Below, one piece after another: positions 32,757 through 41,729 of a stretch of 64,000 nucleotides of DNA. Both the position numbers and the translations under genes were made by a program. This stretch comes from a virus. The notes beneath the pieces are model-generated. The model had not been told where the DNA came from. It ran no database searches and was given only the letters and a program-made list of their open reading frames with translations. Where the stretch lies: positions 20,593 to 84,592 of IMG/VR virus record IMGVR_UViG_3300036770_003738. One strand, written 5' to 3'. Every line of letters starts with the position of its first letter. Position 1 is the first letter of the stretch.

Positions 32757-35700
32757 ATGGCTCTAATCTCTCCAGGCGTAGAAGTAACAGTAATTGATGA
32801 AAGTCAATACATCCCTTCGGCAGTCAACACAGTACCTTACTTTGTTATTGCAACAGCACAAAACAAAGTTTCTAGCGACGGTATAACCGTTGCTGCAGGC
32901 ACTACTGCTGCAAACGCCAACAAAACTTATCTCATCACCAGTCAACGTGAACTGGCAGCTACTTATGGCGTGCCATTCTTCTACAATACCACAACTGGTA
33001 CACCAATCAACGGTTACGAACTCAACGAATATGGTTTGCTTGCTGCTTACTCAGCTTTGGGTGTTACCAATCGTGCTTATGTACAACGTGTTGACATTGA
33101 TCTTACTGAGCTTACAGCCAGTTTGACTCGCCCTGTTGGTGCTGCTGCTGACGGTACCTACTGGTTAGACACTGCAAACAGCACTTGGGGCATATTTGAA
33201 TGGAACCAAACTACCGCAGCTTTTACTGCCGTAACTCCAATTGTGGTCACTAGCACAGCTGACGTCGAAGATGCAGTTGGCGGCGATTATACACCATTGA
33301 GCACCATTGGTAATATTGGTGACTATGCAGTGGTGCCAATCAGCAACTTTGTTACCGGTTACTACAAAAACAGTTCCAACGTTTGGGTACAGGTAGGTTC
33401 AGAAGCCTGGCAAACAGCTTGGCCGACCCTAACCGGTACAAACGCCCCATCTAGTTTAACAGCTGGCAACAACATGTACATCAACGGTAACTTGGTTACT
33501 GTGGGCGCTACTAACACAGTGGCTGGTTTTGCTGCTGTGATCAACGCAGCATCTATCGCTGGTGTTACTGCTGCTGCTGTGTCAGGCAAGCTGACCATTT
33601 ATGCTGACGCTAATGCTACCAATGACGGTTCTACTGCTACCAACGGTGTTGTGTCTATTGAACCTGGTCCAAGTTCAGGTTCAGCATTGCTCACAGCATT
33701 GGGTATCACTGCTGATGAATATCTAGCCCCGGTATACTTCCCTGGCTACAGCTACCAAAGCCCACGTTGGAGAAGCACAGACACTTCACCACGTCCTACA
33801 GGCAGTGTATGGAACAACGTCAGTGCCGCCAACAATGGCCTGAGCTTGTCACTGAAAAAGTACAGTACAGCGTTAGGCTTGTGGGTAGCACAGTCTGTTC
33901 CTGCTTTTGCTAATGATGCTTATGCGTTCGGTACACTTGATCCCACAGGCGGCGGCAAAAACATCCCTGTAGGAACAACTTATGTTCAATATGATGCTCA
34001 ACAGTATCTAACAGACCCAAATAGCTCGTTTGACTTCTTGATTCTTGAGCGTACAACTTTGGGTCAAGCAATTTATACAGGTACAACTACACCAACAGGC
34101 ACAGCTTTTGGTGTTGGTAACAGTTTCTCACTGTCTGCTACTACACAAAACAACCCGCAGCCGCTAAACACAGCAACTGTGACTATTGGCGGCACAGGTA
34201 CTGTGAGTGATTTTATTGCTGCTGTAAGCGCAGCTAATGTTCCACACGTTACTGCTAGTGTTAATTCAGCTGGTAATATTGTGTTGACTCATGCGCTAGG
34301 TGGATCTATCACTGTGAGTAACACCAGTGGGACCCCACTAACTGTAGCTGGATTTACGCTAAGTACACCAAACGGTCGCGAATCTAGTACAGTTGCTAAC
34401 ACCATTGTGTTTAGTAACTTTGCCACCGATCCTGAATTCACATATACTGCTAGCGATACCGAACCTGATCAAGACCCAGCAGATGGCCGCTTGTGGTTCT
34501 ACAGCACCGTTAGCGATGTGGATATCATGATCCAGGACAACGGTACCTGGCAAGGATATCAAAACGTGGCCAATGACGTTCGCGGCTTCGACTTGACATT
34601 AACCAATGCATCAGGACCTATTGTTGCTGCTACCGCTCCAACTACACAAAACGATGCCAATGAAAGTCCTCTGCAATACGGCGACTTGTGGATCGACAGT
34701 TCAGATCTTGAAAACTACCCTAAGATCTATCGTTGGGAACCTGTAAGTGGAGTAGATCAGTGGGTAGCCATTGACACCACAGATCAAGTGACAGACAACG
34801 GTGTGTTGTTTGCTGATGCTCGTTGGGCACCAAACGGTACTACAGATCCTGTAGCAGATGCTTTCCCAACTATCGAAAGTTTGTTGGTTAGTAACTATAC
34901 TGATCTAGATGCTCCGGACTCCACACTATACCCACAAGGTATGTTGTTGTGGAACACACGTCGTTCAGGCTACAACGTCAAGAGCTTCCAAAGCAACTAC
35001 TTTAATTCAACTACATTCCCGGATGACACATTGCCTACCGTGACCAGCACCTGGCTCACGGCCAGCGGTAACAAAACTGACGGAAGCATGTATTCTGGCC
35101 GCCAAGCACAGCGCAAGATGGTTGTAGCTGCAATGAAAGCAGGTATTGATACTAGCACAGCAGCACGTGAAGAACAAAATCAGTTTAATATTATTGCTAG
35201 CCCTGCTTATCCAGAACTGACTCCAAACATGATTGCACTCAGTAACGAGCGCAACAATACATTGTTTGTGGTAGCAGATACACCAATGCGTCTTGGTGCA
35301 ACTGGTACTGAACTTGTAGCCTGGGCAACCAACAACAACGGCGAAGGTCTACCAACAGAAGATGGTAACTCGGCAACTAGCAACTATGCTGGTGCTTTCT
35401 ACCCCAGCTGTTTGACCACAGACCTAGGCGGCAACACAGTTGTTGCTCCTCCAAGTCACATGATGGTACGCACTATCTTGCGCAGCGATGCTGTAAGCTA
35501 TCCATGGTTAGCACCTGCTGGTACACGTCGTGGTGTAGTTGACAATGCTACTGCGATCGGTTACATTGATGCAGCTACAGGTGAGTTCCAACAGATTGGT
35601 GTAAGCCAAGGTGTTCGTGATATTCTTTATGAACGCAATATTAACCCAATCACATTCATCCCCGGGGTTGGTATCACTAACTTTGGTAACAAGACCACAA

Positions 35701-36038
35701 CTACAACTACTACAGCGTTGGATCGTATCAACGTTGCGCGATTGGTTGCGTTCTTACGTGGACGTCTTGAAGAAATTGGTAAACTGTTCTTGTTTGAACC
35801 TAACGATGAGATCACACGTAACGAAGTCACTAACTTGTGCAATAGTTTAATGATTGACTTGATTGCTAAACGAGCAATTTACGACTACCTGGTTGTTTGT
35901 GACTTGAGCAACAACACACCAGCACGTATCGACCGCAACGAATTGTGGGTCGACATTGCAATTGAACCAGTGAAGGCTGTGGAGTTTATCTACATCCCAT
36001 TGCGTATCAAGAACACTGGCGAGATCGCAGCGGGCTGA
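32757..36038 (+). CDS. gp18: Contractile tail sheath protein (T4 gp18-like), enlarged
   Basis: The start MALISPGVEVTVIDES and the C-terminal third (RINVARLVAFLRGRLEEIGKLFLFEPND, then YIPLRIKNTGEI) are clear tail sheath sequence. At 1093 aa it is far longer than T4 gp18 (659 aa). The extra length lies in the middle: two beta-rich inserts near residues 223-325 and 442-550 look like one another and like flagellin hook IN motifs (MYINGNLVTVGATNTVAGFAA and ATVTIGGTGTVSDFIAAV). Aromatic modules (RLWFYSTVSDV, DLWIDSSD) follow. The inserts should face outward on the sheath. Confidence 0.93.
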   Translation: MALISPGVEVTVIDESQYIPSAVNTVPYFVIATAQNKVSSDGITVAAGTTAANANKTYLITSQRELAATYGVPFFYNTTTGTPINGYELNEYGLLAAYSALGVTNRAYVQRVDIDLTELTASLTRPVGAAADGTYWLDTANSTWGIFEWNQTTAAFTAVTPIVVTSTADVEDAVGGDYTPLSTIGNIGDYAVVPISNFVTGYYKNSSNVWVQVGSEAWQTAWPTLTGTNAPSSLTAGNNMYINGNLVTVGATNTVAGFAAVINAASIAGVTAAAVSGKLTIYADANATNDGSTATNGVVSIEPGPSSGSALLTALGITADEYLAPVYFPGYSYQSPRWRSTDTSPRPTGSVWNNVSAANNGLSLSLKKYSTALGLWVAQSVPAFANDAYAFGTLDPTGGGKNIPVGTTYVQYDAQQYLTDPNSSFDFLILERTTLGQAIYTGTTTPTGTAFGVGNSFSLSATTQNNPQPLNTATVTIGGTGTVSDFIAAVSAANVPHVTASVNSAGNIVLTHALGGSITVSNTSGTPLTVAGFTLSTPNGRESSTVANTIVFSNFATDPEFTYTASDTEPDQDPADGRLWFYSTVSDVDIMIQDNGTWQGYQNVANDVRGFDLTLTNASGPIVAATAPTTQNDANESPLQYGDLWIDSSDLENYPKIYRWEPVSGVDQWVAIDTTDQVTDNGVLFADARWAPNGTTDPVADAFPTIESLLVSNYTDLDAPDSTLYPQGMLLWNTRRSGYNVKSFQSNYFNSTTFPDDTLPTVTSTWLTASGNKTDGSMYSGRQAQRKMVVAAMKAGIDTSTAAREEQNQFNIIASPAYPELTPNMIALSNERNNTLFVVADTPMRLGATGTELVAWATNNNGEGLPTEDGNSATSNYAGAFYPSCLTTDLGGNTVVAPPSHMMVRTILRSDAVSYPWLAPAGTRRGVVDNATAIGYIDAATGEFQQIGVSQGVRDILYERNINPITFIPGVGITNFGNKTTTTTTTALDRINVARLVAFLRGRLEEIGKLFLFEPNDEITRNEVTNLCNSLMIDLIAKRAIYDYLVVCDLSNNTPARIDRNELWVDIAIEPVKAVEFIYIPLRIKNTGEIAAG

Positions 36039-36049
36039 TGATGAAAAAT

Positions 36050-36071
36050 GGTGGGTGATTTTTCACCCACC
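36050..36071 (+). terminator. Stem-loop between sheath and tube genes
   Basis: GGTGGGTGA (36050-36058) and TCACCCACC (36063-36071) form a perfect nine-base stem with a TTTT loop. There is no T-run after it on the plus strand, so it may be an RNA-stabilising or processing structure rather than a full terminator. Confidence 0.5.
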
Positions 36072-36078
36072 TGATTCA

Positions 36079-36086
36079 GGTAAATA
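36079..36086 (+). promoter_or_regulatory. Late promoter box GGTAAATA
   Basis: GGTAAATA ends 19 bases before the tube gene ATG at 36106, with an AGGAGA ribosome site between. With the preceding stem-loop this would let the tube gene be transcribed independently of the sheath gene. Confidence 0.6.
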
Positions 36087-36105
36087 AACACATAGGAGAT
36101 AACAA

Positions 36106-36729
36106 ATGGCAGTTTCATCATTACAACGCATGACAGTTCCATTGGCGAGCGATCAAAGTTCGTCAACACAGGGCTTGTTGATGCCCAAACTCAAATATCG
36201 CTTTAGAGTGATGTTTGAAAACTTTGGTGTGTCAAAACCCACCACTGAATTGACCAAACAGGTTATGAGCTTTAGTCGCCCCAACCTGAGCTTTGAGGAA
36301 ATCACTTTGCCTATCTACAACTCAACTTTGAAGTTGGCAGGCAAGCACACATGGGCAGATGCCACATGCGAAATTCGTGATGATGCAGGCGGCTCAGTGA
36401 GCAAGTTGATTGGCGAACAGTTACAGAAGCAAATGGACTTCTTAGAAATGGCTTCGGCAGCTTCGGGTATTGACTACAAGTTTACTACTGTGGTAGAAGT
36501 ACTCGACGGTGGCAACGGTGCATCAACACCAGTGGTTCTTGAAACATGGAATCTGTACGGATGCTACTTGAAGTCAGCTGACTACGGCGCACTCAACTAC
36601 GGTGAAAGCGCACCTGTTACAGTAAACATGACTATTGCTTATGATAACGCCAACCAAGGCGAAGGTCAAGGCGTTGGTACATTGGTTGGTAGAACTATTG
36701 GCGACGTGGTAACTGGCGCTGGAGCTTAA
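36106..36729 (+). CDS. gp19: Tail tube protein (T4 gp19-like)
   Basis: This gene encodes the inner tail tube subunit. The 207-aa product is near the usual tube size (T4 gp19, 163 aa), with LKYRFRVMFENFG, VMSFSRPNLSFEEITLPIYNS and TWADATCEIRDD in the order expected for this family, and a C-terminal YDNANQGEGQG tail. It follows the sheath gene after a stem-loop and late promoter, as in other T4-like phages. An AGGAGA site precedes the ATG. Confidence 0.9.
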   Translation: MAVSSLQRMTVPLASDQSSSTQGLLMPKLKYRFRVMFENFGVSKPTTELTKQVMSFSRPNLSFEEITLPIYNSTLKLAGKHTWADATCEIRDDAGGSVSKLIGEQLQKQMDFLEMASAASGIDYKFTTVVEVLDGGNGASTPVVLETWNLYGCYLKSADYGALNYGESAPVTVNMTIAYDNANQGEGQGVGTLVGRTIGDVVTGAGA

Positions 36730-36734
36730 ACTCC

Positions 36735-37880
36735 ATGGGCAGTTTTGGCCAAGACTTCGCTAAAGGTTTTTTTGGCACCGACAGCTTGCGTGATTATACT
36801 CACGCAAGCCGGGTGTTTACCACCAATGCTTACGAACTTAAACCCAGGTTCAAGTTCCTTTTTCACGTGAGCTTCACAGTCAATTATCAGCAGATTCCTG
36901 CACTCAAAGGTGCTATGGACATTGATGATTTGACCAATATCAGCTACACAGTCAAAACAGTAGACCTTCCCAAGTACAATATCAGCCACGAGTACATGAA
37001 TCAGTACAATCGTAAAAGATTAGTACAGACCAAGATCAATTACGATCCAATAACTCTCACATTTCACGATGACGGCAGCGATACAGTGCGCAACATGTGG
37101 TACAACTACTACAGTTACTACTACAAAGATGCCAGCCAAAAATACGGCAGTACTCCTAATGCTAATGGCAGCATAGGCGCCAGTCAAAACCAGCAGAATG
37201 GCTTTGGTGGCTGGGAACGAGACATTTATTCAGACAATCGTCAGGTAAACGACTGGGGCTATATCGGTGAAGCCATGAACGATGGCACTAATAGCAGTTT
37301 GTCAGGAACCAGCGGTAAGCCTCCATTTTTTAGAGACATTAGAATTTATGGATTTGATACCAACCACAAATACGCTGAGTATGTGCTGATCAATCCTATC
37401 ATTACCAACTGGGCCCACGACCAGTACGACTACAGTGCTAGCAATGGCATCATGCAAAACTCCATGACTATTGCTTACGAAAGTATCAAGTACTATACTG
37501 GTGCTCCTAACAAGAGTGCAGTAGGCTTTGGCAAACCTGAACATTATGATACCACTCGCAGTCCTATCGCACGAGCAGGATCAACTAATAGCATATTTGG
37601 TCAAGGAGGTCTACTTGATGTAATTGGCGGAGTAAGCGAAGACTTGCAGTCAGGGTCAGTGCTAGGCGTGATCGGCGCTGTGCAAAAAGCAGGTACATTC
37701 TACAACACCAACAAACAAAACGGTGGCCTAAAAACTCTAGTGGCCAGTGAAGCTGCGGCCCTAGGCAAAGACGTTATCAAAGGTGCGCTGCCCACTGCTA
37801 CTCGAGCAGCAGCCAACCGCGCTGACGGCTGGATATTCCCTACACCGCAGGCCACACGATCAACTAATACAGGCAATTAA
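36735..37880 (+). CDS. Second tail-tube-like protein (possible gp54-type tube initiator)
   Basis: This 381-aa protein has a tube-like core, with LRDYTHASRVF, KPRFKFLFHVSF, YTVKTVDLPKYNISHEYMNQYNRK and KINYDPITLTFHDDGSDTVR; the order resembles gp19 with long additions. In aquatic T4-like phages such a protein lies after gp19. T4 gp54, which starts the tube on the baseplate, is also a gp19-related protein of 320 aa, so that role is a reasonable inference. The C-terminal ~100 residues are Gly/Ala-rich. No clear ribosome site is seen; it begins 5 bases after the gp19 stop. Confidence 0.65.
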   Translation: MGSFGQDFAKGFFGTDSLRDYTHASRVFTTNAYELKPRFKFLFHVSFTVNYQQIPALKGAMDIDDLTNISYTVKTVDLPKYNISHEYMNQYNRKRLVQTKINYDPITLTFHDDGSDTVRNMWYNYYSYYYKDASQKYGSTPNANGSIGASQNQQNGFGGWERDIYSDNRQVNDWGYIGEAMNDGTNSSLSGTSGKPPFFRDIRIYGFDTNHKYAEYVLINPIITNWAHDQYDYSASNGIMQNSMTIAYESIKYYTGAPNKSAVGFGKPEHYDTTRSPIARAGSTNSIFGQGGLLDVIGGVSEDLQSGSVLGVIGAVQKAGTFYNTNKQNGGLKTLVASEAAALGKDVIKGALPTATRAAANRADGWIFPTPQATRSTNTGN

Positions 37881-37882
37881 TA

Positions 37883-38245
37883 ATGAGCACAGTGAATGAA
37901 GTTAACACAAACCTTGGACAAACTGTGCGGGTGTTTGATTCTTTTTATGCATTTGACGTAAATGTTCCAGCAGCAGAATATGATGTGGTGTTTAGTTTCT
38001 TTCAGAAAGAAATGACCACTCGCAAAGCTGCTGGCAACTTCACTGTGAGCCTGTTTAGAGTAGCACAAGAAACTGGAATCCCTCCACTGACGCTGCTGAG
38101 CCAGTTCCAAGGAACAGGGGCGGGCGTGTCCATGGATGTGCAGTTGGCCTACTACTTGAATCAGATTCGCAACCGTGCTACCTTGTTGGGTGTAGGAGTA
38201 GCTGTACAGCCCAACTATTATCCAGCTAGAGCAGTACTAGAATGA
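37883..38245 (+). CDS. Conserved T4-like phage protein
   Basis: This 120-aa protein is of a type seen between tail and head-completion genes in aquatic T4-like phages. Features are VRVFDSFYAFDVNVPAAEYDVVFSFF, then AAGNFTVSLFRVAQETGIPPLTLL, and a helical end with LAYYLNQIRNRATLLGVG. No catalytic motif is seen; a small virion or assembly protein is likely. It starts 2 bases after the previous stop and its stop overlaps the gp4 start by ATGA. Confidence 0.65.
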   Translation: MSTVNEVNTNLGQTVRVFDSFYAFDVNVPAAEYDVVFSFFQKEMTTRKAAGNFTVSLFRVAQETGIPPLTLLSQFQGTGAGVSMDVQLAYYLNQIRNRATLLGVGVAVQPNYYPARAVLE

Positions 38246-38673
38246 GTCACTGGGCACAAGGCAACTACGACATTGTTAACCGTGCCAAGTATGTGGGCAA
38301 AGGCACGCCCAGATATCGTTCAGGCTGGGAACTTAGCTTCATGCGCTTTTGTGACACCAACGACAACATCCTGCAATGGGCCAGCGAAAGCATTGCTATT
38401 CCCTACAAGCACCCACTCACAGGCAAGATGACTCAGTACATTCCTGACTTCTTGATCACATATCGCACCAGAAACAACACTGTGCGAGCCGAGCTGATTG
38501 AGATCAAGCCCAAGAAACAAAGTGTGATTGAATCAAAAATGAGCAGCCGAGATCGGGCTGTGGTTGCAATCAACTATGCCAAATGGGACGCTGCAACCAA
38601 ATGGGCTCAACGCAACGGCTTGAGCTTTAGAGTGATCACCGAAGATCAAATGTTCCACAACGGTCGAGGCTAA
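38242..38673 (+). CDS. gp4: Head completion protein (T4 gp4-like)
   Basis: The 143-aa length and sequence fit T4 gp4 (150 aa), which stabilises filled heads before tail joining. Shared features are YRSGWELSFMRFCD, IPYKHPLTGKMTQYIPDFLI and LIEIKPKKQ, then a helical part with YAKWDAATKWAQRNG. The PDF...EIKP arrangement is that of a PD-(D/E)XK nuclease fold (Asp near residue 72, then Glu-x-Lys), known for gp4-type proteins, so a nuclease activity is possible. It overlaps the preceding gene by ATGA. Confidence 0.88.
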   Translation: MSHWAQGNYDIVNRAKYVGKGTPRYRSGWELSFMRFCDTNDNILQWASESIAIPYKHPLTGKMTQYIPDFLITYRTRNNTVRAELIEIKPKKQSVIESKMSSRDRAVVAINYAKWDAATKWAQRNGLSFRVITEDQMFHNGRG

Positions 38674-38676
38674 GCC

Positions 38677-38684
38677 ACTAAATA
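38677..38684 (+). promoter_or_regulatory. Late promoter box ACTAAATA, short spacing
   Basis: ACTAAATA is followed by TGGC and the ATG at 38689. No ribosome site precedes the ATG, so the predicted transcript would begin at the start codon. Confidence 0.6.
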
Positions 38685-38688
38685 TGGC

Positions 38689-39189
38689 ATGACACGCAAA
38701 CTCGAAGAGCTTTTTGACCTCCCTCCAACCACAGAAGAAGTAGACGCTTCCTTACCTGAACTACCTGCCAATCGTGAAACTCTTGCAGCACTAGACGCTG
38801 CTATAGACAAGATTGACGAAGCGCTGCCTGCTGTTCGTGGCCTGGAATCAACCGACACCGAAATGGATGAACTGGCGGGACTAGCAACTGGCAGCTACAA
38901 AGATCTCATGGATCTGGGCATGCAGGTTGACAGTCGTTTTGCTAGTGAAATCTTTTCAGTAGCATCAAACATGCTGGGCCATGCTATCACAGCAAAAACC
39001 GCCAAACTGGACAAAAAACTCAAGATGATTGATCTACAGTTGAAGAAAATGCGCCTGGATCAAACAGCCAAACCCGAAGGCGAAGACGGCACAGGCCCCA
39101 TGCAAACAGCACAAGGCGTGGTTTTAAGCCGCAACGATTTGTTGGATAGAATCGTGGGTCGTAAAGATCAAAACGATCAAAAAGAATAA
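38689..39189 (+). CDS. gp16: Small terminase subunit (T4 gp16-like)
   Basis: This gene encodes the DNA-recognition part of the packaging motor. The 166-aa protein (T4 gp16: 164 aa) starts MTRKLEELFDLPP and has the family core ATGSYKDLMDLGMQVDSRF, then ASNMLGHAITAKTAKLDKKLKMIDLQLKK, a coiled-coil oligomerisation segment (about residues 85-125). The C-terminal part is polar. It is well separated from gp17 (46396), whereas in T4 the two adjoin. It has a short-spaced late box and no Shine-Dalgarno. Confidence 0.85.
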   Translation: MTRKLEELFDLPPTTEEVDASLPELPANRETLAALDAAIDKIDEALPAVRGLESTDTEMDELAGLATGSYKDLMDLGMQVDSRFASEIFSVASNMLGHAITAKTAKLDKKLKMIDLQLKKMRLDQTAKPEGEDGTGPMQTAQGVVLSRNDLLDRIVGRKDQNDQKE

Positions 39190-39192
39190 ATA
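39185..39192 (+). promoter_or_regulatory. Late promoter box AATAAATA
   Basis: AATAAATA overlaps the gp16 stop codon and ends 17 bases before the ATG at 39210. An AGGAT ribosome site lies between. Confidence 0.6.
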
Positions 39193-39209
39193 TAGCATAG
39201 GATACTGAC

Positions 39210-39818
39210 ATGAAACCATTTGCAAAATACCTAGCCGAAAGCGAACGCACATACAACTATCGAATCAAGATGGTTGGAGATGTTCCTGCTGGCTTTATCA
39301 AAGACCTAGAAGGCAAGCTGGCACAGTTTGACGTTGTAACAATGAGCAAACCTAAGACTAGTCCAGTGCGTAAAGAAATCCCAGACTTTCCTGCGTTCCC
39401 AAATCAAAGTATGACCATTGTGGATGTGGAGTTCAAGTACCCTGCTATTGAACCACAGATCAAGCAGTTGGCACAGCTCTTAGGCTTTGACCCTAACCGT
39501 ATTGTAATGAATACCACTCCTTACGAAGAAAGTCTCAATAGAGAAAGTGCTAAAATTGGCGAACAAAATCAGGACCTGTTAACCAACACAGACTATCCTG
39601 CTGACGACGCCGAGCAACGTGCTTTGATCAAAGATTATAGTGCAGAACCGCATGATCACGTGGTACTGAAAAATGCTTATCGCAGTGATTTCACTGTAGC
39701 TGGTGGCAAGACCGCCCCAGCAAAAACCACAAATGATTTGCCAATGGGTGACAAAAGTCCAATCAGCAACATCAAGCGTCCACCAAAACCAGCTACTGGT
39801 GCCCAACCCCGAGGATAA
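39210..39818 (+). CDS. Conserved T4-like phage protein
   Basis: This 202-aa protein belongs to a type found near terminase genes in aquatic T4-like phages. The N-terminal domain (about residues 1-125) begins MKPFAKYLAESERTYNYRIKM and includes FDVVTMSKPKTSPVRKEIPDFP, VDVEFKYPAIEPQIKQLAQLLG, and ESLNRE; it looks like an alpha/beta unit. The C-terminal part is Pro/Lys-rich and seems disordered. The function is unknown; it may be an internal virion or assembly factor. Confidence 0.65.
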   Translation: MKPFAKYLAESERTYNYRIKMVGDVPAGFIKDLEGKLAQFDVVTMSKPKTSPVRKEIPDFPAFPNQSMTIVDVEFKYPAIEPQIKQLAQLLGFDPNRIVMNTTPYEESLNRESAKIGEQNQDLLTNTDYPADDAEQRALIKDYSAEPHDHVVLKNAYRSDFTVAGGKTAPAKTTNDLPMGDKSPISNIKRPPKPATGAQPRG

Positions 39819-39822
39819 TAAA

Positions 39823-41559
39823 ATGACATTTTTCTACGATATCAATAAAAAACTGCAACAAGTTTTAGAAACACCCAAGAGTGTACATCAGAATCTTAAC
39901 GAAGGCAATCTTAAATCAGCATCAACTGCTGCACTAAAAGCTGCTGCTAGTAAAGACGCAGAAGCCGATAAAAAATCAGGAGTATCTGCGCAATATTCAA
40001 CTAAGCAAGTTAAGGATGAACTTAAAAAGCGTGATGTCGAAGAAGGCATCGGCGACGTAGTTCGCAAAGGTGTTGATATTGCCAAGAAAGTTGGCAGCAA
40101 AGCTCTTGACACATTAGGCCATGGCAGCGACGAAGACATGCTACGTGACTTGCAAAAGAAAGCTGGTGTACCGCAAACTGGTAAGAAGCCCGAGCAAGCC
40201 AAAGAAGGTGTTGACAAAGAAGCATTTGCTGCTCTAGCTGAACCTAAAGACAAAATCACTTTTGCTGACAAGATTGCTGGCGCCAAGAAAGAAGTTGACG
40301 AAATGTTAGGTGACGTTGCTGCTGAAGCAATGAAATCTGCTGTAGCTAATCGTAAAATTGCTGGTAAACGTTATGGCGGCGCTGCACAGTCCGATGACGA
40401 GCCGCAAGCTAAACCTGAAGCACCACGCGGTCGTGGCCGCCCTAAGAAGCCCACTGACACTGAGCAAGGCGCTGATCTCAAGCCAGACTGGTCTGCCTTT
40501 GGTATTAAGAAAGTTAAGTTGCCAGCACACAAAGGTGCTGTAACCAAGCATACACTAAGTGATAAAGAACCAGGCGAAAAAGTTAAAGAAGCCGACGATA
40601 GTCAAATCAAAGCTGCTATCAAAATGCTGAAGAAAGCCGGTTACTCAGTCGAGAAAGCCGAAGAACTAGAAGAAAAAGCAGTAAGCAAGAAGCAACAAAA
40701 GTTCATGGGCATGGTCCACGCTGCACAAAAGGGTGAAAAGCCTGGCAGCAAGGAAGTTGCCAAAGTAGCCAAGAGCATGGGCAAGAAAGATGCAGAAGAT
40801 TTTGCTGCTACCAAGCACAAAGGCCTGCCAGAAAAAGCTCCTAAGAAAAAAGACGAAGCCGCTGACAAGTCTGCAGAGAAGCCAAAGAAGGCCAAGAAAG
40901 AAAAGACTGAAGAAGCCGGCGGTACTGGTACTCCTACTGCAAGCAGCGGATTCGGATTTGGTCAAGGCATCTACGACAGCCTGAATCGTGAAGTCGAAAC
41001 AATGATTTCTGAAAGCATGAACATTAGCATGAACATGACAAATGATTCAAATGGTGGCCCACAACAAAGTCTAACAGTAACTGCTACTGAGGATGATGCG
41101 ATTAAGCTGGCTTCTCTCTTAAAAATGGCCGGCGTTGGTCAAAGCAAGTTGGCCCCAGAATATGGCGAAGTTGAAGTAGTTGACGAGAATAGCCCAGACT
41201 GGCCAACAGACACAGAAACTAGTGACGATGCTTTGCAGTACGCAGGCGGTCTAAACAAGCCAAAATCAACTGGTCAAACTACTACTCCTATCATTCACAC
41301 CAGTGATGAAGAGCGCCAATACACTTATGCTGAAGCAGAAGAAGATGCTATCAAGCGCATGATGGAAATGGCTGGCATTGCTGAAGCTAAAAAAGTTGAA
41401 GAAGATGACGTTGAAGAAGGTAATAAGTTCACCGGCAACTTAGCTAAAGCTCGTGCTGCTGGTAAAAAAGAAGCTGATCTCGATGGCGATGGTGACATGG
41501 AAAAAGTGCAAGAAAGCATTTTTTCTTTAACCAACTTGTGGAAAGCATACAAAGGCTAA
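39823..41559 (+). CDS. Lys/Glu/Ala-rich conserved phage protein with DUF3008-like segment
   Basis: This 578-aa highly charged protein starts MTFFYDINKKLQQVLE, preceded by GAGG; an upstream in-frame start inside the previous gene was not used. Residues about 287-338 (SKKQQKFMGMVHAAQKGEKP, then KKDAEDFAATKHKGLPE) match the DUF3008 pattern. A segment near 413-436 (LTVTATEDDAIKLASLLKMAG) and a tail near 550 (DLDGDGDMEKV, an EF-hand-like loop) are motifs seen in aquatic phage virion proteins. Repeated KKDE-rich linkers suggest disorder. It could be an internal head protein bound to DNA, but that is inference. Confidence 0.65.
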   Translation: MTFFYDINKKLQQVLETPKSVHQNLNEGNLKSASTAALKAAASKDAEADKKSGVSAQYSTKQVKDELKKRDVEEGIGDVVRKGVDIAKKVGSKALDTLGHGSDEDMLRDLQKKAGVPQTGKKPEQAKEGVDKEAFAALAEPKDKITFADKIAGAKKEVDEMLGDVAAEAMKSAVANRKIAGKRYGGAAQSDDEPQAKPEAPRGRGRPKKPTDTEQGADLKPDWSAFGIKKVKLPAHKGAVTKHTLSDKEPGEKVKEADDSQIKAAIKMLKKAGYSVEKAEELEEKAVSKKQQKFMGMVHAAQKGEKPGSKEVAKVAKSMGKKDAEDFAATKHKGLPEKAPKKKDEAADKSAEKPKKAKKEKTEEAGGTGTPTASSGFGFGQGIYDSLNREVETMISESMNISMNMTNDSNGGPQQSLTVTATEDDAIKLASLLKMAGVGQSKLAPEYGEVEVVDENSPDWPTDTETSDDALQYAGGLNKPKSTGQTTTPIIHTSDEERQYTYAEAEEDAIKRMMEMAGIAEAKKVEEDDVEEGNKFTGNLAKARAAGKKEADLDGDGDMEKVQESIFSLTNLWKAYKG

Positions 41560-41561
41560 TC

Positions 41562-41729
41562 ATGACATACAAGCCGTACAATGAAAATCTAACAACACCT
41601 ACTCAGCAGAACCCACACAGTCCTGCTACCGGTGGGTTCAAGCAACAACCAGTTGAGATTCCTGGCGTACTACATCAGACACGTCAGTTGTTTCAACCAG
41701 TGGTTGCTCAGCCCAAGGATAACAAATAA
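41562..41729 (+). CDS. Small Pro/Gln-rich protein (55 aa)
   Basis: A 55-aa frame starts at ATG 41562, with AAAGG 7 bases before it. It encodes MTYKPYNENLTTPTQQ and is rich in Pro and Gln (EIPGVLHQTRQLFQPVVAQP). It begins 2 bases after the previous stop and ends with a TAATG overlap into the next gene, which supports it being real. I do not recognise a function. Confidence 0.55.
   Translation: MTYKPYNENLTTPTQQNPHSPATGGFKQQPVEIPGVLHQTRQLFQPVVAQPKDNK

Noticed and set aside
36050-36071. Full rho-independent terminator on the minus strand
   Set aside because: The minus strand has a T-run after the stem, but no minus-strand gene ends nearby, so I list only a stem-loop.
39703-39822. 40-codon N-terminal extension of the Lys/Glu-rich protein
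   Set aside because: The extension lies wholly in another frame of the preceding gene; ATG 39823 has GAGG upstream and a typical phage start MTFFYD.
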